DNA of 64,000 nucleotides from Apostichopus japonicus. Lineage: Eukaryota; Echinodermata; Holothuroidea; Aspidochirotida; Stichopodidae. Below, piece after piece: positions 37,339 through 45,781 of the stretch. The position numbers and the translations under genes are program-made. Within the stretch, counting starts at the first letter, position 1. Every line of letters starts with the position of its first letter. The notes under the pieces were generated by a model. That model had not been told where the DNA came from. It did not search any database and saw nothing but the letters and a program-made list of their open reading frames with translations. The stretch lies in the NCBI RefSeq assembly GCF_037975245.1, contig NC_092568.1:868001-932000 (forward strand), written 5' to 3'.

Positions 37339-37505
37339 TCAATGGGATACCACATATCCCATCAATGAGATACCACATATCCCATCAATGGGACACTGGC
37401 ACATATCCCATCCATGGGATACTGGCACATATCCCATCAATGTGATACCACATATCCCATCAATGGGCACATATCCCATAAATGGAATACTGGCACATAT
37501 CCCAT
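37339..37505. repeat. Minisatellite with palindromic units
   Basis: About seven units of 20-26 bp built from CACATATCCCATCAATGGGA with variable spacers. CATATCCCAT and its partial complement ATGGGATA occur in each unit, so single units can fold. Confidence 0.85.
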
Positions 37506-37895
37506 ACAACGGACGCAGTTCTTCAAAGCCTTTCAAGTCATGTAGTTTTTGGCAGATGGTACAGTAAATGATGTAATGTAGATTGGTGACAGACCTTAAG
37601 AGAGGGTTGAAGTAAATTTAATTTCTTTTCATCAAAGGAAGCATTAATAAGCTGATAAATTAACGATGACATTCAATTAAATAGATACAGTATGTCATTG
37701 CCCGACACAACATTATGTTAATGACGTGCAATAAGGATATCAGTTATTTCCCATTGGTCTGTTACTTTCTTATATTTTTTGTTTTAAGTGAAGTTACAGT
37801 AGTTTATTCCCACTAATTGTATCTCCATTGCAATAAGATTTTAGCATCAAACAGCATTAAAGACCTTAATACTGTAATCAGTTGCAAACATGCAG
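37506..37895. other. Non-coding stretch
   Basis: Left flank of the Penelope-like dimer; nothing recognised. Confidence 0.45.
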
Positions 37896-37981
37896 CATAA
37901 AAAAAACAAAATAAAATAAAACTGTTAGCAAACTGCTTATCCACTAGAGAGCCTGTGTAATAGAATGTGTAAAAGTAAGTT

Positions 37982-38021
37982 GGCCTGACGTTTCGATCCT
38001 AGCAGGATCTTCTTCAGAGGC
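37982..38021 (-). ncRNA. Hammerhead-ribozyme-like motif, left PLE 3' end
   Basis: Minus-strand copy of the motif, 3,250 bp from its partner in the same element. Confidence 0.7.
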
Positions 38022-38331
38022 TAAATGACAAGTTACAGTAACAGAGGGGACAAAAACACGCACAGAATACAGACAGGTTAATGAGCACGGTGAACACAAT
38101 GAGATGGATGAAAGGGGATTATAAGTAGAAAGCAACAGGAGAAGAGGAGAGGAAGGAGATAAACTGTGGAGGGACAAAGAGAGGATTAAAGGCACAGGGT
38201 AAGGAATAAACTGGAGAGGGACAAAGACAGAAAGGTGTGAAGAAAAATGGAGGGGAAGAGAGCTGTGAGAAGAAGAGTGAAAGGGGGGGGGGGAGGGAGA
38301 AAGGGGAGAAGGAGTAGGGAACAGAGGAAAG

Positions 38332-38829
38332 TTAGTCATGTCCTTCCTGAATGTTCAGCCCATGAGGTTGAATGGTACGAAGGCGTTGCATCCAGAGCCT
38401 CTCTCTGCTGATTCGTACTAGGTCAGGACGGCTACCTAAGGATTCAATCCCCTGTAGGGACATGTCGTTAATGGTATGGTTGGGAAGGTTAAAATGTTCT
38501 CCAACTGGGGTCTCAGTCTTCATGGTGTTGACTGTGGATCTGTGACCATAGAATCGCTTCTTGAGGGTGGTTTTGGTTTCGCCAACATACTGGATGCCGC
38601 AAACTCTACAAGAGATCAGATAGATGACATTGGTGGTAGTGCAAGTGATGTGACCCTTAGTCTTGTGTGTGAGTTGCATGCTGTGGCTGGTGATGGAGTT
38701 GGATTCAACAATGTGGTGGCTGCAGACGATGCATCTCGAAGTACGATCACATTTGAAGGTACCATGCTGAATGGGTGTGGGGTTAGAAGTTAGAGGTGGA
38801 ACAGCAGCACGTACAAGAAGGTCTCGTAG
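38332..38829 (-). CDS. PLE zinc-motif and GIY-YIG endonuclease region (left copy, out of frame with RT)
   Basis: Mirror of 43754-44251. Contains CDRTSRCIVCSHH (a Cys/His cluster typical of PLEs) and VIYLISCRVCGIQYVGETKT (GIY-YIG core). It continues with KKRFYGHRSTV (conserved Arg) and PVGEHFNLPNH (candidate catalytic Glu). In PLEs this domain nicks target DNA. Here it is separated from the RT by a -1 frame change, so the fusion is not readable as one frame. Confidence 0.88.
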   Translation of the reverse strand, partial: LRDLLVRAAVPPLTSNPTPIQHGTFKCDRTSRCIVCSHHIVESNSITSHSMQLTHKTKGHITCTTTNVIYLISCRVCGIQYVGETKTTLKKRFYGHRSTVNTMKTETPVGEHFNLPNHTINDMSLQGIESLGSRPDLVRISRERLWMQRLRTIQPHGLNIQEGHD

Positions 38830-41015
38830 GGTCGTCTGTAGGCGATGATGGGTTTTTCAGGGACGGCTCGTTGGAGTCTATCTGAAGTGAGGAGAATGTT
38901 GTGGTTGTTAGAGGTGATTTTCTGAAGGGGAGGAAGATTTGGGTGGAAAGTAACAACCAGGGGCAGCTTGTTGTCGCAATCTCGTCCCTTTTTGTCCTTC
39001 ACTGCCAAAGTAGATGATCTGGAAAGGGAGCGGACTCTCTGAATGGCTTCACGCACCCTTCTGGCACTATGGCCCCTGGCAATAAGGTGTTTTTCCAAAG
39101 CATCTGTATGGCGAATGAAAGAGGAATTGTTAGAGCAAATGCGACGAAGACGAAGTGCTTGACTGTAGGCAATTCCAGACTTGCAGTGACGGGGATGGCA
39201 GCTTGAAGAATGGAGATACTGGTGTGTGTCTGTGGGCTTGGTGTATAAGTCTGTAGAGAGAGAACCGTGTTCCTTGCGAACAGTCACATCGAGAAAGTTA
39301 ACCTGTTGGTGAGAGTAATCAGAGGTGAATTTGATGGTGCTGTGGAAAGAATTGATGTGATGGATGAAGGTGAGCAGGCTATCCTCATCACTGGTCCAAA
39401 TGAAGAAGATGTCATCAATGTAGCGCCACCAGATAAGGGGACGGCAGGGAGCCGTACTGAGCATGCGTTCTTCAAGGCTAGACATAAACAGACATGCAAA
39501 GGAAGGAGCCATCCTGGTTCCCATGGCAGTCCCGTGTCTTTGAAGGTAATGCTTGTCCATGAACGTGAAGTTGTTTTTGGTGAGAACCTGTTGCATGAGA
39601 GCTTTGATGTCAGAGATGGGTGGACAAGGGTGGACCTTCTTAGACAGGGCTGCACACGTGGCTGCGATACCTTCAGCATGAGGGATGTTAGTGTACAGAG
39701 AAGTGACGTCGAAAGTACCGATGATGGCTGTACTGGGGATTTGGTTTTTGATATCTTCAAGTTTCCTGAGGAAATCTGGAGTGTCATGGATATAAGAATT
39801 AATCTGAGGAACAAGAGGTTTGATGAAGTGGTCCACAAACAAGGATATCTTCTCGGTGGGGGACCCATTGCCCGAGATGATAGGCCTACCAGGGTTACCA
39901 GGCTTGTGAATTTTGGGCAGGAGATAAAACCTGGCTGCCTTACAGTCTGTGGGAGAAAGGAAAGAAAAAGCCTTCTTAGAGATCTGGTTCCGCTGGTACA
40001 TATCAGTGATGGTCTGTTTTATCTGCTGGGAGAAAATATCTGTGGGATCAGAATCAAGAAGAGTGTAAATATCACTGTTGGAGAGATGACGCATGGCTTC
40101 CTTGATGTAATCCTGTCGATCCTGGATGACAACTGCAGAACCTTTGTCGGCTGGCTTGATGATAATGTCACTGCGAGACATCAGTGAGGAGAGTGCTGTA
40201 CGCTCATCTCTTGGAAGGTTGTCGTGTGTTCTGCAGAGAGGAGAGTTTGACTGGTTAGTCTCAGAGCTGACGACCTGTGTGTAGGCTTCTAAAACAGGGA
40301 CTCTGTTCTTAGGAGGCATCCAAGAACTTTTCTTGCAGAAGGGTTCCCGTTCAGTTGGAGGATCATCTAGGAAAAACTCACGAAGGCGAATTCTGCGAAA
40401 GAAATGAGTAAGATCTTGACTCAGTTCCGCTTGGTCAAATGCTGGAGGAGTAGGACAGAAGTTGAGTCCTTTGGAGAGAAGCCTAAGGTCTGCACTGGTA
40501 AGAGTAGAAGAAGATAAGTTAACAACTGCAGTTGAGGATGGTGGTTCAGACTCAGGTGGAGTCTGGGGCCTTCTAAAACGGTTGCAAGCGGTACGTTTGC
40601 GTCTTTTCTGAAGGTCAGTCATTTTCTTATTTCTTCTTTCTGTGAGTTCAATGTTCTGCTGAGACAAACACAAGTTAATTTTGTTAGTGTACTGAGTCCA
40701 TTCGTCATCGGTGCAGCATGACTGTAATTCAAGCTTCAGCCTCAGGATATCATCGTTGAGGCTATCTAAGGACAATTGGCAGTGTTTGGTGAGGATGTTG
40801 ATGAGACGGATGGAGGTGCTGTGTAAGACTCGGTTCCACTCTCTCTGGAGTCCTGGAGGGAGTGTCCCTAGTGCTGGTTGGTGTGTAACCTGTAGACCTG
40901 AGGGAATAATGCGGGAGAGAGAGTAGAACCTGTAGTTGGAAAGATGGAAAGAATAGCGCTGGGATTTCTGCATCAATTTTCTGAGCTTCTGAAACAAAAG
41001 AAAATGGTGAGACAT
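38790..41015 (-). CDS. PLE reverse transcriptase ORF (left copy)
   Basis: 741 codons from the Met of MSHHFLLFQ. This start is preferred because it has a CACC Kozak context and the upstream 48 codons look like translated leader. Visible RT blocks in order: IIKPADKGSAVVI, FYLLPKIHKPG, GRPIISGNGSPTEKIS, FDVTSLYTNIPH (motif A), MGTRMAPSFACLFM (motif B), YIDDIFFIW (motif C, catalytic Asp pair) and VNFLDVTV. PLE reverse transcriptases are related to telomerase RT. The frame ends prematurely just after a REAIQRV and PIIAYRRP region, where the GIY-YIG part should continue in another frame. Only the Arg at FFRRIRLREF differs from the right copy. Confidence 0.92.
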   Translation of the reverse strand: MSHHFLLFQKLRKLMQKSQRYSFHLSNYRFYSLSRIIPSGLQVTHQPALGTLPPGLQREWNRVLHSTSIRLINILTKHCQLSLDSLNDDILRLKLELQSCCTDDEWTQYTNKINLCLSQQNIELTERRNKKMTDLQKRRKRTACNRFRRPQTPPESEPPSSTAVVNLSSSTLTSADLRLLSKGLNFCPTPPAFDQAELSQDLTHFFRRIRLREFFLDDPPTEREPFCKKSSWMPPKNRVPVLEAYTQVVSSETNQSNSPLCRTHDNLPRDERTALSSLMSRSDIIIKPADKGSAVVIQDRQDYIKEAMRHLSNSDIYTLLDSDPTDIFSQQIKQTITDMYQRNQISKKAFSFLSPTDCKAARFYLLPKIHKPGNPGRPIISGNGSPTEKISLFVDHFIKPLVPQINSYIHDTPDFLRKLEDIKNQIPSTAIIGTFDVTSLYTNIPHAEGIAATCAALSKKVHPCPPISDIKALMQQVLTKNNFTFMDKHYLQRHGTAMGTRMAPSFACLFMSSLEERMLSTAPCRPLIWWRYIDDIFFIWTSDEDSLLTFIHHINSFHSTIKFTSDYSHQQVNFLDVTVRKEHGSLSTDLYTKPTDTHQYLHSSSCHPRHCKSGIAYSQALRLRRICSNNSSFIRHTDALEKHLIARGHSARRVREAIQRVRSLSRSSTLAVKDKKGRDCDNKLPLVVTFHPNLPPLQKITSNNHNILLTSDRLQRAVPEKPIIAYRRPYETFLYVLLFHL

Positions 41016-41231
41016 GGTGAAAGCAGCGGGATGAGTAAATGATAAAAGTGAAATGAAAAACTGAAACACAAGAATACAAATACAAGTACAAATACAAAGT
41101 ACAAAGTAGATAAGGAGGATCACCCGAAGGGATACAGTAACAGAGCAGCTGAAAATCAAAATAAAATAAAACTGTTAGCAAACTGCTTATCCACTAGAGA
41201 GCCTGTGTAATAGAATGTGTAAAAGTAAGTT

Positions 41232-41270
41232 GGCCTGACGTTTCGATCCTAGCAGGATCTTCTTCAGAGG

Positions 41271-41271
<1 letters not shown>
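41232..41271 (-). ncRNA. Hammerhead-ribozyme-like motif, left PLE 5' end
   Basis: Minus-strand copy of the same 40-bp motif, separated from the right copy only by the poly(A) centre. The two could also pair with each other in a transcript crossing the centre. Confidence 0.7.

Positions 41272-41272
<1 letters not shown>

Positions 41273-41311
<39 letters not shown>
41273..41311. repeat. Poly(A) at the symmetry centre of the PLE dimer
   Basis: 39 uninterrupted A residues lie between the two 5' ends. The boundary A on each side may belong to the elements (AGCCTC). The origin is not obvious, because both adjacent ends are 5' ends. Confidence 0.9.
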
Positions 41312-41312
<1 letters not shown>

Positions 41313-41351
41313 CCTCTGAAGAAGATCCTGCTAGGATCGAAACGTCAGGCC
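41312..41351 (+). ncRNA. Hammerhead-ribozyme-like motif, right PLE 5' end
   Basis: Order of parts: stem I strand GCCT, core CTGAAGA, one extra A, stem II GATCC-TGCTA-GGATC, core GAAA, a minimal stem III made of AC/GT with no loop, the cleavage-type triplet GTC, then AGGC pairing with GCCT. Hammerheads with very short stem III are known in PLE pseudo-LTRs and are thought to act as dimers. The ACGT here is self-complementary and fits that. The extra A before stem II departs from the consensus, so activity is uncertain. Confidence 0.7.
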
Positions 41352-41567
41352 AACTTACTTTTACACATTCTATTACACAGGCTCTCTAGTGGATAAGCAG
41401 TTTGCTAACAGTTTTATTTTATTTTGATTTTCAGCTGCTCTGTTACTGTATCCCTTCGGGTGATCCTCCTTATCTACTTTGTACTTTGTATTTGTACTTG
41501 TATTTGTATTCTTGTGTTTCAGTTTTTCATTTCACTTTTATCATTTACTCATCCCGCTGCTTTCACC

Positions 41568-43793
41568 ATGTCTCACCATTTTCTTTTGTTTCAGAAGCTC
41601 AGAAAATTGATGCAGAAATCCCAGCGCTATTCTTTCCATCTTTCCAACTACAGGTTCTACTCTCTCTCCCGCATTATTCCCTCAGGTCTACAGGTTACAC
41701 ACCAACCAGCACTAGGGACACTCCCTCCAGGACTCCAGAGAGAGTGGAACCGAGTCTTACACAGCACCTCCATCCGTCTCATCAACATCCTCACCAAACA
41801 CTGCCAATTGTCCTTAGATAGCCTCAACGATGATATCCTGAGGCTGAAGCTTGAATTACAGTCATGCTGCACCGATGACGAATGGACTCAGTACACTAAC
41901 AAAATTAACTTGTGTTTGTCTCAGCAGAACATTGAACTCACAGAAAGAAGAAATAAGAAAATGACTGACCTTCAGAAAAGACGCAAACGTACCGCTTGCA
42001 ACCGTTTTAGAAGGCCCCAGACTCCACCTGAGTCTGAACCACCATCCTCAACTGCAGTTGTTAACTTATCTTCTTCTACTCTTACCAGTGCAGACCTTAG
42101 GCTTCTCTCCAAAGGACTCAACTTCTGTCCTACTCCTCCAGCATTTGACCAAGCGGAACTGAGTCAAGATCTTACTCATTTCTTTCGCAGAATTCACCTT
42201 CGTGAGTTTTTCCTAGATGATCCTCCAACTGAACGGGAACCCTTCTGCAAGAAAAGTTCTTGGATGCCTCCTAAGAACAGAGTCCCTGTTTTAGAAGCCT
42301 ACACACAGGTCGTCAGCTCTGAGACTAACCAGTCAAACTCTCCTCTCTGCAGAACACACGACAACCTTCCAAGAGATGAGCGTACAGCACTCTCCTCACT
42401 GATGTCTCGCAGTGACATTATCATCAAGCCAGCCGACAAAGGTTCTGCAGTTGTCATCCAGGATCGACAGGATTACATCAAGGAAGCCATGCGTCATCTC
42501 TCCAACAGTGATATTTACACTCTTCTTGATTCTGATCCCACAGATATTTTCTCCCAGCAGATAAAACAGACCATCACTGATATGTACCAGCGGAACCAGA
42601 TCTCTAAGAAGGCTTTTTCTTTCCTTTCTCCCACAGACTGTAAGGCAGCCAGGTTTTATCTCCTGCCCAAAATTCACAAGCCTGGTAACCCTGGTAGGCC
42701 TATCATCTCGGGCAATGGGTCCCCCACCGAGAAGATATCCTTGTTTGTGGACCACTTCATCAAACCTCTTGTTCCTCAGATTAATTCTTATATCCATGAC
42801 ACTCCAGATTTCCTCAGGAAACTTGAAGATATCAAAAACCAAATCCCCAGTACAGCCATCATCGGTACTTTCGACGTCACTTCTCTGTACACTAACATCC
42901 CTCATGCTGAAGGTATCGCAGCCACGTGTGCAGCCCTGTCTAAGAAGGTCCACCCTTGTCCACCCATCTCTGACATCAAAGCTCTCATGCAACAGGTTCT
43001 CACCAAAAACAACTTCACGTTCATGGACAAGCATTACCTTCAAAGACACGGGACTGCCATGGGAACCAGGATGGCTCCTTCCTTTGCATGTCTGTTTATG
43101 TCTAGCCTTGAAGAACGCATGCTCAGTACGGCTCCCTGCCGTCCCCTTATCTGGTGGCGCTACATTGATGACATCTTCTTCATTTGGACCAGTGATGAGG
43201 ATAGCCTGCTCACCTTCATCCATCACATCAATTCTTTCCACAGCACCATCAAATTCACCTCTGATTACTCTCACCAACAGGTTAACTTTCTCGATGTGAC
43301 TGTTCGCAAGGAACACGGTTCTCTCTCTACAGACTTATACACCAAGCCCACAGACACACACCAGTATCTCCATTCTTCAAGCTGCCATCCCCGTCACTGC
43401 AAGTCTGGAATTGCCTACAGTCAAGCACTTCGTCTTCGTCGCATTTGCTCTAACAATTCCTCTTTCATTCGCCATACAGATGCTTTGGAAAAACACCTTA
43501 TTGCCAGGGGCCATAGTGCCAGAAGGGTGCGTGAAGCCATTCAGAGAGTCCGCTCCCTTTCCAGATCATCTACTTTGGCAGTGAAGGACAAAAAGGGACG
43601 AGATTGCGACAACAAGCTGCCCCTGGTTGTTACTTTCCACCCAAATCTTCCTCCCCTTCAGAAAATCACCTCTAACAACCACAACATTCTCCTCACTTCA
43701 GATAGACTCCAACGAGCCGTCCCTGAAAAACCCATCATCGCCTACAGACGACCCTACGAGACCTTCTTGTACGTGCTGCTGTTCCACCTCTAA
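41568..43793 (+). CDS. PLE reverse transcriptase ORF (right copy)
   Basis: Identical in layout to the left copy, with all RT motifs intact (FDVTSLYTNIPH, YIDDIFFIW). The only difference seen is His in FFRRIHLREF, encoded by CAC at 42195-42197 against CGC in the other copy: a G-to-A change at a CpG. The frame stops at 43791-43793, about 13 codons after crossing into the wrong phase near 43752-43754. Confidence 0.92.
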   Translation: MSHHFLLFQKLRKLMQKSQRYSFHLSNYRFYSLSRIIPSGLQVTHQPALGTLPPGLQREWNRVLHSTSIRLINILTKHCQLSLDSLNDDILRLKLELQSCCTDDEWTQYTNKINLCLSQQNIELTERRNKKMTDLQKRRKRTACNRFRRPQTPPESEPPSSTAVVNLSSSTLTSADLRLLSKGLNFCPTPPAFDQAELSQDLTHFFRRIHLREFFLDDPPTEREPFCKKSSWMPPKNRVPVLEAYTQVVSSETNQSNSPLCRTHDNLPRDERTALSSLMSRSDIIIKPADKGSAVVIQDRQDYIKEAMRHLSNSDIYTLLDSDPTDIFSQQIKQTITDMYQRNQISKKAFSFLSPTDCKAARFYLLPKIHKPGNPGRPIISGNGSPTEKISLFVDHFIKPLVPQINSYIHDTPDFLRKLEDIKNQIPSTAIIGTFDVTSLYTNIPHAEGIAATCAALSKKVHPCPPISDIKALMQQVLTKNNFTFMDKHYLQRHGTAMGTRMAPSFACLFMSSLEERMLSTAPCRPLIWWRYIDDIFFIWTSDEDSLLTFIHHINSFHSTIKFTSDYSHQQVNFLDVTVRKEHGSLSTDLYTKPTDTHQYLHSSSCHPRHCKSGIAYSQALRLRRICSNNSSFIRHTDALEKHLIARGHSARRVREAIQRVRSLSRSSTLAVKDKKGRDCDNKLPLVVTFHPNLPPLQKITSNNHNILLTSDRLQRAVPEKPIIAYRRPYETFLYVLLFHL

Positions 43794-44251
43794 CTTCTAA
43801 CCCCACACCCATTCAGCATGGTACCTTCAAATGTGATCGTACTTCGAGATGCATCGTCTGCAGCCACCACATTGTTGAATCCAACTCCATCACCAGCCAC
43901 AGCATGCAACTCACACACAAGACTAAGGGTCACATCACTTGCACTACCACCAATGTCATCTATCTGATCTCTTGTAGAGTTTGCGGCATCCAGTATGTTG
44001 GCGAAACCAAAACCACCCTCAAGAAGCGATTCTATGGTCACAGATCCACAGTCAACACCATGAAGACTGAGACCCCAGTTGGAGAACATTTTAACCTTCC
44101 CAACCATACCATTAACGACATGTCCCTACAGGGGATTGAATCCTTAGGTAGCCGTCCTGACCTAGTACGAATCAGCAGAGAGAGGCTCTGGATGCAACGC
44201 CTTCGTACCATTCAACCTCATGGGCTGAACATTCAGGAAGGACATGACTAA
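43754..44251 (+). CDS. PLE zinc-motif and GIY-YIG endonuclease region (right copy, out of frame with RT)
   Basis: The frame reads LRDLLVRAAVPPL from 43754, overlapping the end of the RT frame, then HGTFKCDRTSRC and the GIY-YIG core, to a stop at 44249-44251. LRDLLVRA is the usual PLE linker, so one base appears to be missing at about 43750-43754. No slippery heptamer is apparent. The first ATG in this frame is at 43904, after the zinc motif, so independent translation would give only the nuclease domain. Confidence 0.88.
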   Translation, partial: LRDLLVRAAVPPLTSNPTPIQHGTFKCDRTSRCIVCSHHIVESNSITSHSMQLTHKTKGHITCTTTNVIYLISCRVCGIQYVGETKTTLKKRFYGHRSTVNTMKTETPVGEHFNLPNHTINDMSLQGIESLGSRPDLVRISRERLWMQRLRTIQPHGLNIQEGHD

Positions 44252-44561
44252 CTTTCCTCTGTTCCCTACTCCTTCTCCCCTTTCTCCCTCCCCCCCCCCC
44301 TTTCACTCTTCTTCTCACAGCTCTCTTCCCCTCCATTTTTCTTCACACCTTTCTGTCTTTGTCCCTCTCCAGTTTATTCCTTACCCTGTGCCTTTAATCC
44401 TCTCTTTGTCCCTCCACAGTTTATCTCCTTCCTCTCCTCTTCTCCTGTTGCTTTCTACTTATAATCCCCTTTCATCCATCTCATTGTGTTCACCGTGCTC
44501 ATTAACCTGTCTGTATTCTGTGCGTGTTTTTGTCCCCTCTGTTACTGTAACTTGTCATTTA

Positions 44562-44601
44562 GCCTCTGAAGAAGATCCTGCTAGGATCGAAACGTCAGGC
44601 C
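44562..44601 (+). ncRNA. Hammerhead-ribozyme-like motif, right PLE 3' end
   Basis: Identical 40-bp copy of the 41312 motif, 3,250 bp downstream. Cleavage at both would release a unit-length 3,250-nt RNA. Confidence 0.7.
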
Positions 44602-44629
44602 AACTTACTTTTACACATAAAAAAAACAA

Positions 44630-45004
44630 GGCAGTGAATATTTTCCTAACAACCCACCCACTAAGTTGGGCATGTGCTTCTACTGAAAGTGTATACTGTT
44701 CACCAGTACATGCAAATGTCCATGGCATGGAGGAGCGTAAACAATATGTGACGATTCAGACTACACCTGCCTCAGCAGTTTTTAAATCACTCGTTCATTA
44801 AATATGCTTCTATTGTTTTTGTTTAAAAAATTATCACACACTCTGTATAACAGCACATGACTAGGAAAGCTTGTATACGTTGCCAGATGATTGCCTCACA
44901 CTACAGGCGTGAAACTCCAGTAACAACATGCTGTAAGTTACCATATAGGTAGAATATATGATATATAGATATATATCTATATATATCTATATATATATTT
45001 ATGA
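44630..45004. other. Non-coding stretch with AT repeat
   Basis: Right flank of the PLE dimer; the last ~50 bp are (TA)-rich with ATATATCT units. Nothing else seen. Confidence 0.45.
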
Positions 45005-45600
45005 TACATCATACCAGCAAAACAGCCAGCAGAATCCCAAAGGAAGTAAACGCCAAAGAATGATAATATGGTTCAACCCACGGTACAGCATACACGTAAA
45101 GACCAACGTTGGCAGAACCTTCTTAGCGCGATATCCAAGAACTTCCCCAAAACGCACGCGCTTAACAAGATCTTCAATAGAAAGAACATGAAAATCAGCT
45201 ACAGCTGTAGCTGTATGGGAAACATAAATCAGTCATCAAAGCCCACAACACGAAGATCCTGAAAAAGCAACCACCCCCACCCCAACAAAGACATGCAATT
45301 GTAGGGACACCAACGCATGCCCCCTGGCAGAAAAATGCTTGACTAAATCCATTGTATACAAGCCCACATTTCAGCACAATAGCATTGAACACGCGTATAT
45401 TGGCATGTGCTGAGGACAATTTAAGACAAGGTTCAACAACCACACAAAATCCTTCCAGAAGTGTCACACATTGCAGAAAGTGGCAATAATCGCTGCACAA
45501 CCACAAAAGCTAGACTAACTCAACAAACGATCAGAGCTTATCTCCAAATGCAGACACCTCCGTTCACTGAACCGATAAAGAAGAAAAAAGCCGTAATGTT
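45005..45600 (+). pseudogene. Degenerate relic of a second Penelope-like element family
   Basis: Frame-shifting fragments on the plus strand read MIIWFNPRYSIHVKTNVG, then KNFPKTHALNKIFNRKNMK, KISYSCSCMGNI and, further on, a GIY-YIG-like piece with AYIGMC and RFNNHTKSF. These words follow the order of the C-terminal half of another animal PLE group. Several stops and frame changes make it clearly dead. It is unrelated in sequence to the dimer 0.4 kb away. Confidence 0.6.
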
Positions 45601-45724
45601 CAAGAGAGAGAGAAACAGACTAGCAACTCACTTGCCTGGAGAAGGCAGAAGAGCGTGAGACTAATAGTCGCAAGTTGCGACCCGGGAAAAAAACACGCAC
45701 ACACACACATACTGTATGCATCTA

Positions 45725-45726
45725 TA

Positions 45727-45776
<50 letters not shown>
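45725..45776. repeat. (TA)n microsatellite
   Basis: Roughly 23 TA units, next to an AC-rich patch at 45692-45710. It may bound the PLE relic. Confidence 0.9.

Positions 45777-45781
<5 letters not shown>

Larger units (their letters stand above)
37907..41273 (-). mobile_element. Left Penelope-like element copy
   Basis: A 3,250-bp unit plus a 117-bp terminal direct repeat (37907-38023 and 41157-41273), the pseudo-LTR arrangement known in PLEs. It contains the RT frame, a GIY-YIG frame in a different phase, and a pyrimidine-rich 3' region. The 3' pseudo-LTR copy is complete here but truncated in the right element. Confidence 0.92.
37907..44618. mobile_element. Head-to-head inverted dimer of two Penelope-like elements (PLEs)
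   Basis: Two PLE copies point outward from a 39-bp poly(A) at 41273-41311. The arms are reverse complements with no length difference: 37982-41271 mirrors 41312-44601 about one centre. The only change I found is at 40387/42196 (Arg versus His codon). The word CATAAAAAAAACAA occurs at 37896-37909 and again at 44616-44629, spanning both outer boundaries, so it is a likely target duplication of the whole pair. The outer flanks differ, which argues against a fold-back read artefact. Confidence 0.93.
41311..44618 (+). mobile_element. Right Penelope-like element copy
   Basis: Mirror of the left copy. The 5' pseudo-LTR spans 41311-41427. The 3' copy begins at 44561 and stops after TTTTACACAT at 44618, about 58 bp long instead of 117. 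Confidence 0.92.

Noticed and set aside
39267..40187. 306-codon frame antisense to the PLE reverse transcriptase (and its mirror at 42396-43316)
   Set aside because: Opposite-strand shadow of the RT coding region; no independent motif.
37907..44618. Fold-back sequencing artefact as the source of the PLE palindrome
   Set aside because: The symmetry stops at the element ends, the outer flanks differ, the 3' ends are unequal in length, and a common 14-bp word borders both sides. Spanning reads would still be useful.
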